This document shows positions 45,854 to 53,736 of a stretch of DNA of 64,000 nt, one piece after another. Position 1 is the first letter of the stretch. Every line of letters begins with the position of its first letter. The notes beneath the pieces were generated by a model. The model was not told the DNA's origin and made no database searches. It saw nothing but the letters and a program-made list of their open reading frames with translations. The position numbers and the translations under genes were made by a program. The stretch covers positions 19,565-83,564 of the forward strand of contig NZ_JAKEDU010000009.1 of the NCBI RefSeq assembly GCF_021462405.1. The letters are read 5' to 3'. This stretch comes from Thermus tengchongensis. GTDB taxonomy: Bacteria; Deinococcota; Deinococci; Deinococcales; Thermaceae.

Positions 45854-46156
45854 ATGTGGACCCCGGTAGCCCAGCTCGGCGAGTTCCAAAATGGCCGCCT
45901 GGTGGTGCGGCGCCCGGAGCACAAAAAGCCCATCCTCCTCCTCTTTACGGGGGAGGAGGTCTTCGCCCTGGAGGACGTCTGCACCCACGACGACGGCCCC
46001 CTGCACGAGGGAGAACTGGAAGACGGCAAGATCGTCTGCCCCCGGCACGGGGCCCGCTTTGACCTCAAGACGGGCCGCCAGACCCTCCCTGCCCCCAGAC
46101 CCGTCCGGGTCTTCCCCGCCAAGCTGGAAGGGGACACGGTCCTTCTGGACCTCTAA
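45854..46156 (+). CDS. Rieske-type [2Fe-2S] ferredoxin
   Basis: 100 aa. Soluble Rieske domain: C-x-H in DVCTHDDGPLHEG and C-x2-H in IVCPRHGARFD bind the cluster. No membrane anchor. It resembles the small ferredoxins of dioxygenase systems and those found at the end of suf operons. It starts 3 bp after the sufD stop. Role probably electron supply or cluster transfer (inference). Confidence 0.9.
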   Translation: MWTPVAQLGEFQNGRLVVRRPEHKKPILLLFTGEEVFALEDVCTHDDGPLHEGELEDGKIVCPRHGARFDLKTGRQTLPAPRPVRVFPAKLEGDTVLLDL

Positions 46157-46289
46157 TACCACCCCACGGGGGCGAAGTCCCCGTGGGGGCCCCAGTGATA
46201 CCACCCCACGCGGACTTTGTCCGCGCGGGGGCCTCGGTGAAAGGGCATCCAAAGCCCCCGCCAGGTGAGGGGAGGGAAAGGTTCAACAG
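46157..46289 (+). repeat. double-hairpin repeat, long form, copy 2
   Basis: Begins one base after the Rieske stop. Two tandem hairpins (TACCACCCCAC-stem-GTGGGGGCCCC, then ATACCACCCCAC-stem-GGGGGCC) are followed by the tail CCGCCAGGTGAGG ... GTTCAACAG. The whole matches 34466-34603 in reverse complement. Confidence 0.7.
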
Positions 46290-46302
46290 CGAGGGGTAGT
46301 TG

Positions 46303-46340
46303 AAGGCAACCGCAGGCCTCGAGGCCTGCGGTTGCCTTTT
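46303..46340 (+). terminator. intrinsic terminator (32-bp perfect palindrome)
   Basis: GGCAACCGCAGGCCTC and its exact inverse GAGGCCTGCGGTTGCC (46305-46336) are flanked by AA and TTTT. A strong terminator ending the suf-Rieske transcript before the copper operon. It would work in both directions. Confidence 0.85.
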
Positions 46341-46344
46341 ACCC

Positions 46345-46400
46345 TTGACACGGATCCCCTCAGGGGTTAGGGTAGGAGTACCCACCCCCCCTGGGGTGGG
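46345..46400 (+). promoter_or_regulatory. copZ operon promoter and likely CsoR operator
   Basis: TTGACA (46345-46350) and TAGGGT (46368-46373) are 17 bp apart. The spacer contains ATCCCCTCAGGGGTT, a C-rich/G-rich inverted repeat of the type bound by CsoR. A second inverted repeat (CCCACCCC at 46381-46388 with GGGGTGGG at 46393-46400) lies in the leader. CsoR of T. thermophilus is known to repress its own copZ-csoR-copA operon, so repression released by Cu(I) is expected here. Confidence 0.7.
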
Positions 46401-46411
46401 TGGAGGTCAGA

Positions 46412-46612
46412 ATGGTAAAGCTGAGAGTGGAAGGCATGACCTGCAACCACTGCGCCATGGCGGTGCAGAAGGCCCTCCAGAAGGTGCCCGGCGTGGAGAA
46501 GGCCGAGGTGAGCCTGGAGCGGGCCGAGGCCCTGGTGGAGGGCCAGGCGGACCTCGAGGCCCTGATCCGGGCGGTGGAGGAAGAAGGCTACTGGGCTGCC
46601 CTGGCGGGTTAG
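46412..46612 (+). CDS. copZ: copper chaperone CopZ (HMA domain)
   Basis: 66 aa from ATG 46412 behind GGAGGTC. A single heavy-metal-associated domain, M-x-C-x2-C as EGMTCNHCAMAV (about residues 7-18), with the ferredoxin-like strand order. Cytosolic Cu(I) carrier that hands copper to CopA and CsoR. Confidence 0.93.
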   Translation: MVKLRVEGMTCNHCAMAVQKALQKVPGVEKAEVSLERAEALVEGQADLEALIRAVEEEGYWAALAG

Positions 46613-46616
46613 GTCC

Positions 46617-46901
46617 ATGCCCCACGACCACCTTCACCTGGACCCCAAGGTGCGGGAAGAGGCCAAAAGGCGCCTTCTCTCCGCCAAAGGCCACCTGGAG
46701 GGCATCCTGCGCATGCTGGAAGACCCCCACGTCTACTGCGTGGACGTGCTGAAGCAGCTGAAGGCGGTGGAGGGCGCTTTGGACCGGGTGGGGGAGATGG
46801 TCCTAAGGGCCCACCTCCGGGACCACGTGGCCACCGCCCACGAGCGGGGGGACGTGGAGGAGATCGTGGAGGAGCTGATGGAAGCCCTCAAGTACCGTTA
46901 G
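46617..46901 (+). CDS. csoR: copper-sensing transcriptional repressor CsoR
   Basis: 94 aa, all-helical. The Cu(I) ligands of the T. thermophilus protein are present at the same positions: Cys41 (HVYCVDVLKQL), His66 and His70 (LRAHLRDH). It binds the copZ promoter region without copper. 4 bp after copZ. Confidence 0.95.
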   Translation: MPHDHLHLDPKVREEAKRRLLSAKGHLEGILRMLEDPHVYCVDVLKQLKAVEGALDRVGEMVLRAHLRDHVATAHERGDVEEIVEELMEALKYR

Positions 46902-46911
46902 GAGGTAATCC

Positions 46912-47418
46912 ATGCGCCTTTTTACCCTGCTGGTAGCCCTTTTCCTGCCCGCCTTGGCCCAGCACGTCCATACCCCGGTGGGGGATGCCGGAGAAAGGGC
47001 TTTCCTCTCGGGCATGATCGCCCACCACGAGGGGGCCCTGGAGATGGCCCGCTACGCCCTGGAAAAGGCTAAGGACCGGGAGGTGCGGGCCTGGGCCGAG
47101 GCCATCCTCAAGGAACAGGAGCGGGAAATCGCCCTCATGCGGAGCTGGCTCCCCAGCCTGGGCGGGCTGGACCAAGCCGCCTACGCCGCCATGGGGAAGG
47201 AGATGGCGGCCATGCTCCAAGAGCTCAAGAGGGCCAAGGACCCTGACCGGGCCTTCGTGGAGCTCATGCTCCTGCACCACAAGGGCGCGGTGGAGATGGC
47301 CCTCGCCGTGCTCCCCACCGCCAAGGATCGGCGGGTCTTGGACCTGGCCCGGGATATCATCCTGGCCCAGGCCAAGGAGATGCACGCCTTTAGGCTATGG
47401 CTCTTGAGGCAAAGGTAA
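46912..47418 (+). CDS. exported DUF305 protein (copper-associated)
   Basis: 168 aa. Signal peptide [17 protein letters not shown]. The mature part is a four-helix, ferritin-like DUF305 domain with two repeats of the M-x2-HH motif: [12 protein letters not shown] (about residue 36) and [12 protein letters not shown] (about 121). Members bind metals, and some cyanobacterial ones bind copper in the periplasm. It sits between csoR and copA and overlaps copA by 22 bp, so it is made with the copper response. Confidence 0.85.
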   Translation: MRLFTLLVALFLPALAQHVHTPVGDAGERAFLSGMIAHHEGALEMARYALEKAKDREVRAWAEAILKEQEREIALMRSWLPSLGGLDQAAYAAMGKEMAAMLQELKRAKDPDRAFVELMLLHHKGAVEMALAVLPTAKDRRVLDLARDIILAQAKEMHAFRLWLLRQR

Positions 47419-49772
47419 AAGTCAGGGGCATGACCTGCGCCTCGTGCGTGGCGCGGGTGGAAAGGGCGCTCCAGCGCGCCCCTGGGGTGGAGGAGGCCCG
47501 GGTCAACCTCGCCACCGAGGAAGCCTTTTTGCGCCTCCAGGAAGGCGTGGACCTCAAAGAGGTACTGAAGCAGGTGGAGGAGGCGGGCTACGAGCCCGTG
47601 GTGGCCCGGGCGGAGATCCCCATCCGGGGCATGACCTGCGCCGCCTGCGCGGCCCGGGTGGAAAGGGCCCTGAAGGGGCTACCCGGGGTGCTTGCCGCCC
47701 ACGTGAACCTGGCCACGGAGAAGGTCTCCTTGGAGTACCTCCCGGACACCGTGACCCTCCCCCGCCTGCACCAGGCCATCCGGGAGGCGGGGTACGAGCC
47801 CCTGGAGGTAGCCCAAGAGGAGAGGAAGGCCCCCGCTTACCCCTTGGATCTCCTCATCGCCCTGCCCTTTGCCTTCCTCACCCTTCTCCTCGCCATGGGG
47901 CCCATGCTCCTTCCCCTTCCCCACGTTCCCCCACTCCTCCAGGTCCTCACCGCCCTCCCCGTCCTCTACGCGGGCCGGCGCTTCTTCCGCCAGGCCCTGG
48001 CGGAGATCCGGCACCGTTCTCTGGGCATGAGCACCCTGGTGGCCCTGGGGGCAGGAAGCGCCTACCTCTACTCCTTTTTGGTCCTGCTCTTTCCCACCCT
48101 TTTCCCCGAGGAGGCCCGCCATCTCTACCTCGAGGCGGGGGCGGTGATCCTGGCCCTGATCCTTTTGGGCAAGCACCTGGAGGAAAAGGCCAAGGGGAAG
48201 GCCTCAGAGGCCATCCGCAAGCTCCTTTCCTTACGGCCCAAGACCGCCCGGGTGGTCCAGGAGGGGGAGGAAAGGGAGATCCCCGCTGAGGCCCTTATCC
48301 CTGGGGATCTGGTGCGGGTCCTCCCTGGCGAGCGCATCCCCGCCGATGGGGTGGTGGTGGAGGGCTTCAGCCACGTGGACGAGGCCATGCTCACCGGGGA
48401 GCCCCTCCCCAAGGCCAAGGGGCCGGGGGATGAGGTGGTGGGGGGCACGGTGAACGGGGAAGGTCCCCTCCTCATCCGGGTAAGCCGGGTGGGCGAGGCC
48501 ACGGTCCTGGCCCAGATGGCCCGCCTGGTGGAGGAGGCCCAGGCCTACAAGCCCCGGGTGCAGGAGGTGGCGGACCGCATCGCAGGCATCTTCGTGCCCA
48601 TTGTGCTCCTCATCGGCCTTTTCACCTTCGGCCTCTGGCTCCTTTTGGGGCCTGGCCTCTCCTACGCCTTCGTGGCCCTTCTTTCCGTGCTCCTCATCGC
48701 CTGCCCCTGCGCCATGGGCCTGGCCACCCCGGCGGCCATCGCCGTGGCCACGGGGCGGGCGGCGCAGATGGGCCTCCTCTTCCGCAAGGGCCAGGCCCTG
48801 GAAAGCCTCGCCCGGGCGGATACCGTGGTCCTGGACAAAACCGGGACCCTGACCCAGGGGAAGCCCACCCTCACGGAAACCCTTGGGTTTGCCCTGGACC
48901 CCAAGGAGGCCCTGCGGCTCGCCGCCGCCTTGGAAAGGGAAAGCGAGCACCCCCTCGCCAAGGCGGTTTTGGAAGCGGCTCAGCACCTCCCCCTACCCGA
49001 GGCCGAAGGGGTGCGGGCCCTGCCCGGGGAGGGCCTCGAGGGGGTGGTGGAGGGCCGGAGGCTTTACCTGGGGGGTCCGGCCCTCATGGAGCGGCTCGGG
49101 GTACCCCTTCCCCGGGAGGCCCAGGCGCTTTCCCAGAAGGGCTACACTCCCCTTTACCTGGCGGATGGGGAGAGGCTTTTGGCCGCCTTTGGGGTCTTTG
49201 ACCCCCCCAAGCCCGAGGCGGGGGAGGTGGTGGCGGCCCTGAAGCGTCTGGGCCTCAAGCCCGTCCTCCTCACCGGGGACCACCCCATCCCGGCCAGGCG
49301 GGTGGCCGAGGCCTTGGGCATAGGGGAGGTGCTGGCCGGGGTGCGCCCTGAGGGGAAGGTGGAGGCCATAAGGCGCCTCCAAGCGGAGGGGCGGAAGGTA
49401 ATCTTCGTGGGGGACGGCCTCAACGACGCCGCCGCCTTGGCCCAGGCGGACGCAGGGGTGGCGGTGGGCACGGGCACGGACATCGCCATCGAGGCCGGGG
49501 ACGTGATCCTCCTTTCCCCAAACCTCTTCGGCCTGGTGAACGCCATCCTCCTCTCCCGCCGCGCCTTGCGCACCATCTACCTCAACTTCTTCTGGGCCTT
49601 CTTCTACAACGTCCTCCTCATCCCCGTGGCGGCTGGGGCGCTTTACCCCTTCACCGGGCTGCTCCTCAACCCCATGCTGGCCGCCGGGGCCATGAGCCTT
49701 TCCAGCCTCTTCGTGCTCACCAACTCCTTGAGGCTGAGGGGATTCCAACCGAAGAGCTTAACTGGAGCTTAA
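47397..49772 (+). CDS. copA: Cu(I)-exporting P1B-type ATPase CopA
   Basis: 791 aa. Two N-terminal HMA domains (GMTCASC at about 11, GMTCAAC at about 79), eight membrane segments, the transport motif CPC in [12 protein letters not shown] (about 435), the phosphorylated Asp in DKTGTLTQG (about 480), the HP motif SEHPLAKA and the hinge [10 protein letters not shown]. It pumps Cu(I)/Ag(I) from the cytoplasm. Confidence 0.96.
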   Translation: MALEAKVKVRGMTCASCVARVERALQRAPGVEEARVNLATEEAFLRLQEGVDLKEVLKQVEEAGYEPVVARAEIPIRGMTCAACAARVERALKGLPGVLAAHVNLATEKVSLEYLPDTVTLPRLHQAIREAGYEPLEVAQEERKAPAYPLDLLIALPFAFLTLLLAMGPMLLPLPHVPPLLQVLTALPVLYAGRRFFRQALAEIRHRSLGMSTLVALGAGSAYLYSFLVLLFPTLFPEEARHLYLEAGAVILALILLGKHLEEKAKGKASEAIRKLLSLRPKTARVVQEGEEREIPAEALIPGDLVRVLPGERIPADGVVVEGFSHVDEAMLTGEPLPKAKGPGDEVVGGTVNGEGPLLIRVSRVGEATVLAQMARLVEEAQAYKPRVQEVADRIAGIFVPIVLLIGLFTFGLWLLLGPGLSYAFVALLSVLLIACPCAMGLATPAAIAVATGRAAQMGLLFRKGQALESLARADTVVLDKTGTLTQGKPTLTETLGFALDPKEALRLAAALERESEHPLAKAVLEAAQHLPLPEAEGVRALPGEGLEGVVEGRRLYLGGPALMERLGVPLPREAQALSQKGYTPLYLADGERLLAAFGVFDPPKPEAGEVVAALKRLGLKPVLLTGDHPIPARRVAEALGIGEVLAGVRPEGKVEAIRRLQAEGRKVIFVGDGLNDAAALAQADAGVAVGTGTDIAIEAGDVILLSPNLFGLVNAILLSRRALRTIYLNFFWAFFYNVLLIPVAAGALYPFTGLLLNPMLAAGAMSLSSLFVLTNSLRLRGFQPKSLTGA

Positions 49773-49789
49773 CCGGCTCCGGCTAAGGT
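49756..49789 (+). promoter_or_regulatory. box-type promoter A: SHOCT-RR-HK operon
   Basis: GCTTAAC (49756-49762), 4 bp, GCTTAAC (49767-49773), 10 bp, TAAGGT (49784-49789). Two 7-bp direct repeats 11 bp apart take the place of a -35, as PhoB/OmpR-type activators do. The same layout recurs at 51788, 54604 and, on the minus strand, 54602. Transcription should start about 49796. Confidence 0.75.
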
Positions 49790-49808
49790 GAAACGGGAGG
49801 TGATGGGT

Positions 49809-50021
49809 ATGTGGTGGTGCGGCAACTGGGGGTACATGGGTTGGTGGGGGCCCTTTTTCGGGCTTCTCTGGTTCGTCCTCCTGGGCCTCTTCGTCTACTG
49901 GCTGGTCCGGAGCCTGGTGCCGGAACGTCGGGACAGGGCCCTGGAGATCCTCAAGGAGCGGTACGCCCGGGGGGAGATCGACAAGGAAACCTTTGAGCGC
50001 ATGAAGCGCGAGCTCGCATGA
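49809..50021 (+). CDS. small membrane protein with SHOCT domain
   Basis: 70 aa from ATG 49809, 8 bp after GGGAGG (49803 is an alternative). The Trp/Met/Cys-rich N-terminus (MWWCGNWGYMGWW) leads into one membrane helix (about 15-34). A SHOCT motif follows (ALEILKERYARGEIDKETFERMKREL), a short helical module thought to aid oligomerisation. First gene of the two-component operon; its stop overlaps the regulator start as ATGA. A second such gene is at 54655. Confidence 0.75.
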   Translation: MWWCGNWGYMGWWGPFFGLLWFVLLGLFVYWLVRSLVPERRDRALEILKERYARGEIDKETFERMKRELA

Positions 50022-50713
50022 GGGTTCTCCTGGTGGACGACGACCCAGCCCTCCTCGAGGTCCTGGGGGCCTACCTGAGGGGGGCTGGGTTTGAGGTGCT
50101 GGAGGCACAGGATGGGGAAAAGGCCCTGGAGCTTTTTCCCCGGGCCGATCTCGTCGTCCTGGACCTCATGCTGCCCAAGCTGGACGGCTTCAAGGTCCTG
50201 GAGGAGGTGCGCCGGGAAAGGCCCGAGCTTCCCATCCTCATGTTGACCGCCAGGGGGGAGGAGGAGGAAAGGGTGAAGGGGCTGGAGCTAGGAGCCGATG
50301 ACTACGTGGTCAAGCCCTTCAGCCCCAAGGAGGTGGTGGCCCGGGTCAAGGCCCTCCTAAGGCGAGCCGGCCTCAAGGAGGAGCTCAGCTATGGCCCCTT
50401 GCGCCTTTTTCCCAAGGAGCGGCAGGCCTACCTGAAGGGCAAGCCCCTTCCCCTTTCCCAGCTGGAGTTCGACCTCCTCCTCACCCTGGCCCAGCACCCG
50501 GGCATGGTCTTCACCCGGGAAAGGCTCTTGGAAAAGGTGTGGGGACCGGACTTCCCGGGCATAGACCGGGTGGTGGACGTGCACATCGCCGCTTTGAGAA
50601 AGAAGCTCATGGACGATCCGGAAAACCCCCGCTTCATCGAAACGGTACGGGGAGTGGGGTACCGCTTCCGGGAAACCGATGCGCCCCAAGATAGCTTCGC
50701 TGATCTTCGCTAA
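50018..50713 (+). CDS. OmpR/PhoB-type response regulator
   Basis: 231 aa. Receiver domain with acidic pair DDD (7-9), phospho-acceptor Asp49 (VVLDLMLP), Thr in LTARG and Lys in VKPFSP. C-terminal winged helix contains RERLLEKVWGPDF and VDVHIAALRKKL, and ends GVGYRFRE. It probably binds the GCTTAAC direct repeats at the four nearby promoters, including its own (inference from layout and proximity). Confidence 0.93.
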   Translation: MRVLLVDDDPALLEVLGAYLRGAGFEVLEAQDGEKALELFPRADLVVLDLMLPKLDGFKVLEEVRRERPELPILMLTARGEEEERVKGLELGADDYVVKPFSPKEVVARVKALLRRAGLKEELSYGPLRLFPKERQAYLKGKPLPLSQLEFDLLLTLAQHPGMVFTRERLLEKVWGPDFPGIDRVVDVHIAALRKKLMDDPENPRFIETVRGVGYRFRETDAPQDSFADLR

Positions 50714-51818
50714 GCTCTTCCTCAGCCACCTTCTGGTGGCCCTCCTGGCCCTGTTCCTCTTCTTCCTCCTGGCGGAGGCCCTGGCCCCCTCCTTCTACCG
50801 GGGGCATGTGGAGCGCATGTACCACGCCCTATCCATGATGGGCGGGCTCATGATGGGCGAGGCCTTAAGGCGGGACCTCGAGGAAGGCCTCCGCTCCACC
50901 CTCACCACCGCCCTCCTCGCTGCCCTTCCCCTCTCCGTGGCCGGGGCTGCCCTCTCCGCCTCCTTCGCCAGCCTGCGCTTCTCCCGCACCGCCAGGCTTC
51001 TGGCCGAGGGAAGCCGCCGCATGGCCCAGGGGGAGTACCGGGTGCGCCTTCCCGTCCTGGAGAAGGACGAGCTGGGGGAGCTGGCCCTCCACTTCAACCG
51101 CCTGGCCGAGGCCCTGGAACGGGTGGAACAAAGCCGGGTGGAGCTCATCGGCACCGTGGCCCACGAGCTCAGGACCCCCCTATCTGCCCTGCAAGCCTAC
51201 GCCGAGGCCCTGGCGGACGGGGTCATGGAGCCCGAAAAAGCAGCGGAAAGGATCCAGCAGGAAGTGCGGGCCATGAGCCGGCTGGTCCGGGACCTCTCCC
51301 TGGTTTCCCAGGTGGAGTCGGGGGCGGTGGAACTTCACCCCGAGCCCCTGGAGCCCAAAGGCCTCCTGGAACAGGCGGCGGAACGCTTCCGCCCCGCCTT
51401 CCAGGCCAAGGGAGTGGCCCTGGAAGTGGCGGCCCCCTCCTTTCTCCCCCGGGTCTGGGCCGATGCGGAACGGACCCTCCAGGTGCTCGCCAACCTGCTT
51501 TCCAACGCCCTTCGCCACACTCCAGAGGGGGGAAGGGTGAGGCTTGGGGCGGAAAGGACAGGCCAGGCAGTGGTCTTCAGCGTGGAGGACACAGGGCCCG
51601 GCATCCCCGAGGATCACCTTCCCCGCATCTTTGAGCGCTTCTACCGCATCGACCCCTCCCGCAGCCGTCAAGACGGGGGAACCGGAGTGGGCCTCACCAT
51701 CGCCAAGAGCCTGGTAGAAGCCATGGGGGGGAGGATCTGGGTGGAAAGCCAGCTGGGCCGGGGAAGCGTTTTCCGCTTCACCCTGCCCCTTTACACAGGC
51801 TTAACGGGAAAGGCTTAG
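50679..51818 (+). CDS. sensor histidine kinase, Met/His-rich sensor loop
   Basis: 379 aa. TM1 about 11-36, TM2 about 75-98, HAMP-like linker, phospho-His162 in VAHELRTPLS, N box LSNALRHTPEGG, G boxes DTGPGIP and GGTGVGLTIAKS. The external loop of only ~40 residues is rich in Met and His (H43, M47, H49, M53, M54, M58, M59), fitting direct Cu(I)/Ag(I) sensing. Overlaps the regulator gene by 35 bp. Its stop codon lies inside the -10 of the next promoter. Confidence 0.92.
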   Translation: MRPKIASLIFAKLFLSHLLVALLALFLFFLLAEALAPSFYRGHVERMYHALSMMGGLMMGEALRRDLEEGLRSTLTTALLAALPLSVAGAALSASFASLRFSRTARLLAEGSRRMAQGEYRVRLPVLEKDELGELALHFNRLAEALERVEQSRVELIGTVAHELRTPLSALQAYAEALADGVMEPEKAAERIQQEVRAMSRLVRDLSLVSQVESGAVELHPEPLEPKGLLEQAAERFRPAFQAKGVALEVAAPSFLPRVWADAERTLQVLANLLSNALRHTPEGGRVRLGAERTGQAVVFSVEDTGPGIPEDHLPRIFERFYRIDPSRSRQDGGTGVGLTIAKSLVEAMGGRIWVESQLGRGSVFRFTLPLYTGLTGKA

Positions 51819-51821
51819 GGT
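51788..51821 (+). promoter_or_regulatory. box-type promoter B: cueP
   Basis: CCTTTAC (51788-51794), 4 bp, GCTTAAC (51799-51805), 10 bp, TAGGGT (51816-51821). It lies inside the end of the kinase gene. Start of transcription would be about 51828, one base before the cueP ATG, so the message is nearly leaderless. Confidence 0.7.
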
Positions 51822-51828
51822 GGGAGCC

Positions 51829-52344
51829 ATGAAGAAGCTTCTGGCGCTTGCCCTAGGCGTGGCTTTAGGCCTGGCCCAGACTCCCTCCCCCGAGGCCCTC
51901 AAAGGCCTGAAGCCCGAAGAGGCTCTAGCCCTGGCCAAGCGGTGGCGGCAGGAAGGGCAAAGGGTGGTGAGCTACGTGACCCCCGAGGCCTTTTTTTTCG
52001 AGTTCCCGGACGGCCGCAAGGCCCAGGTGGCCCTTAAGGACCGCTTCCTTCTGGCGGTGGCCCCTTACGTCAGCCGCACCCACCCCTGCCAGGTCCACTA
52101 CTTCTCCAGCTGCACCGGGGAACTCCAGGAGGAAGTCTTTGAGGTCCGGGTGCTGGAGGGGGAAAAGGAGGTGCTCAAGACCCAGGTCAAAACGGGGAAG
52201 GACGGGTTCTTTGAGCTCTGGCTTCCCCGAAACCGCCGCTACACCCTAGAGATCCGCTGGGGGAACCTGGCAGCCACCGGCTCCGTGGCCACCTTCAGCC
52301 AAAGCCCCACCTGCCTTACCAGCCTCCGCCTGGCCTCACGGTAG
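51829..52344 (+). CDS. cueP: CueP-like periplasmic copper-binding protein
   Basis: 171 aa. Signal peptide MKKLLALALGVALGLAQ. The CueP hallmark THPCQVHYFSSCTGEL gives Cys87 and Cys95, and a third Cys162 lies near the C-terminus. Salmonella CueP has Cys96, Cys104 and Cys172, nearly the same spacing. There CueP is the main periplasmic copper store and is induced by the envelope two-component system CpxAR. Here it is directly downstream of a kinase and under the shared box-type promoter. Confidence 0.85.
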   Translation: MKKLLALALGVALGLAQTPSPEALKGLKPEEALALAKRWRQEGQRVVSYVTPEAFFFEFPDGRKAQVALKDRFLLAVAPYVSRTHPCQVHYFSSCTGELQEEVFEVRVLEGEKEVLKTQVKTGKDGFFELWLPRNRRYTLEIRWGNLAATGSVATFSQSPTCLTSLRLASR

Positions 52345-52350
52345 AACGCC

Positions 52351-53098
52351 ATGCGCCTCTTAACCTTCGCCCTCTTCCTCGGCATGGCCCTGGCCCAAAC
52401 TCCCTTGGGTCCGGTGCCCACCCGGGATGTTCACGCCCTTTTGTGGCACTCCTCGGGAGCCTTGCTCCTGGGCCATCACGACGGCATCGTTGCCTGGTAC
52501 AACGCCACTCCCCAGGACCTGGTGCGGCGGGACTGGGACGCCATGAACCTGGCCTGGGGAGGCGAACGCCTTATCGCGTCCGGGCACTGAATCCTTGCGG
52601 AAAGCCGTGATCTCAAGCGCTTCCGCGACCTAAGACCTAAGGGCCTTCCCGCCCTGGACCTCCACGCCTATGCCATCGATCCCAGGAAGCCTGAGGTCCA
52701 CTACACTCTAGAGGCCACCTACGCCCACTTCCGCAACCGGGACGGCGGGCAGACTTGGGCAAAGCTCCCCGCCCGAGGCCTGCCCAAAGCGAGGATGGCC
52801 TTCTTCCTGGAGGACCAAAAGGGCCGCCTCTGGGCTTCCCTTATGGGAGCAAGGATGGGGGCGAAAGCTTCCGCCCCATTCCCTCCCCTGACCCCGCCCC
52901 GGGACCCCTGGCCCTCTCTCCTTCGGACACCCTGTACCTGGGAGGAAAGCTCAGCCTCTGGCGGCGGACGGAAGCGGGGTGGCGCAGGATCTGGCAGGGA
53001 GGGGTGTTGGCCCTGGCGGCCCATCCCCAGGTGGAGGGTTTGCTGGCCTGAGTGGACGAAAGGGGCATCTTCTGGCAGGGGCGCTGGGGGCGCTGAGG
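52351..53098 (+). pseudogene. decayed exported BNR/YCF48-type repeat protein
   Basis: A signal peptide (MRLLTFALFLGMALAQ) and HALLWHSSGALLLGHHDGI begin an open frame that is cut by TGA at 52588. The same frame continues sensibly (DLHAYAIDPRKPEVHYTLE, NRDGGQTWAKL). A frameshift near 52840 moves the Asp-box SKDGGESF and WRRTEAGWRRIWQGG into another frame. Another TGA at 53049 interrupts LLA / VDERGIFWQGRWG. At least three lesions, so it is a real pseudogene. It follows cueP by 6 bp. Confidence 0.8.
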
Positions 53099-53099
53099 G

Positions 53100-53735
53100 C
53101 TATCCCTTCCAGGCCACCCCGGCCACATGGGGGGCCACCAGGGGAAGGGGCAGGGCGAAGGCCTCCGCCTCCACCCGGGCAAACCCAGCTTCCTGGATGA
53201 GGGCCAGGGTTTCCCGGTTGGGGTGGCAGCCGTCCCCCAAAAACCCCCATAAGGGGCAGAGGAGGTCCTGGGCCCGGCGCAGGGAAGAGCCCCGGGGGGC
53301 TGCCACGTGCTCCAGGAAGACAAAACGCCCCCCGGGCTTCAGCACCCTCCGGACCTCCGCCAAGGCCCGCCTGGGATCCTCTACCGAGCAGAGGACCAAG
53401 GTGGCCACCACCGCCTCCACGCTTTCCTCGGGCAGGGGAAGGGCCTCCGCCTGGCCCCAAAGGACCTCCCCGGAAAGCCCCCTAAGCCTTAGGGCCCGCT
53501 CCAGGTGGGGGTGAAGGTAGGGGTTGGGCTCGAGGCCAATCCAGTAAACGCCGTCCGGCAGATAGGCCAGGTTAACCCCCGTCCCCGGGCCGATCTCCAA
53601 AACCTTCCCCGCCAGGCCTCCCAGGAGTTTCTTCCGCCAGGGTTCGCTCAAGCCCAGGTGCCCACGGGAAAGGGCGGGAAGGAGGGCAGCGAACAACCGA
53701 GCCCTTAAGCCCCTCTTAGTCCCCATGACTCCCAT
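53100..53735 (-). CDS. SAM-dependent methyltransferase, METTL7/TMT1-like
   Basis: 211 aa. Class I fold: motif I is LEIGPGTGVNLAYLP (about residue 47), then GLEPNPYLHPHLERA and the block TLVLCSVEDPRRALAEVRRVLKPGGRFVFLEHVA. The last block and the later GDGCHPNRET closely parallel animal METTL7 (TMT1A/B) thiol methyltransferases, which methylate hydrogen sulfide and alkyl thiols. ATG 53735 is one base after the stop of the CcdA-like gene. A thiol substrate would fit a metal/thiol stress regulon but is inferred. Confidence 0.75.
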   Translation of the reverse strand: MGVMGTKRGLRARLFAALLPALSRGHLGLSEPWRKKLLGGLAGKVLEIGPGTGVNLAYLPDGVYWIGLEPNPYLHPHLERALRLRGLSGEVLWGQAEALPLPEESVEAVVATLVLCSVEDPRRALAEVRRVLKPGGRFVFLEHVAAPRGSSLRRAQDLLCPLWGFLGDGCHPNRETLALIQEAGFARVEAEAFALPLPLVAPHVAGVAWKG

Positions 53736-53736
53736 G

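Noticed and set aside
46305..46336. 32-bp palindrome as a CsoR or other protein operator
   Set aside because: Flanking A and T runs and its place after the suf genes and before a new promoter fit a terminator better.
52588..52590. In-frame TGA in the BNR gene read as selenocysteine
   Set aside because: No SECIS-like hairpin noticed, and a second TGA and a frameshift follow. Pseudogene decay explains all three.
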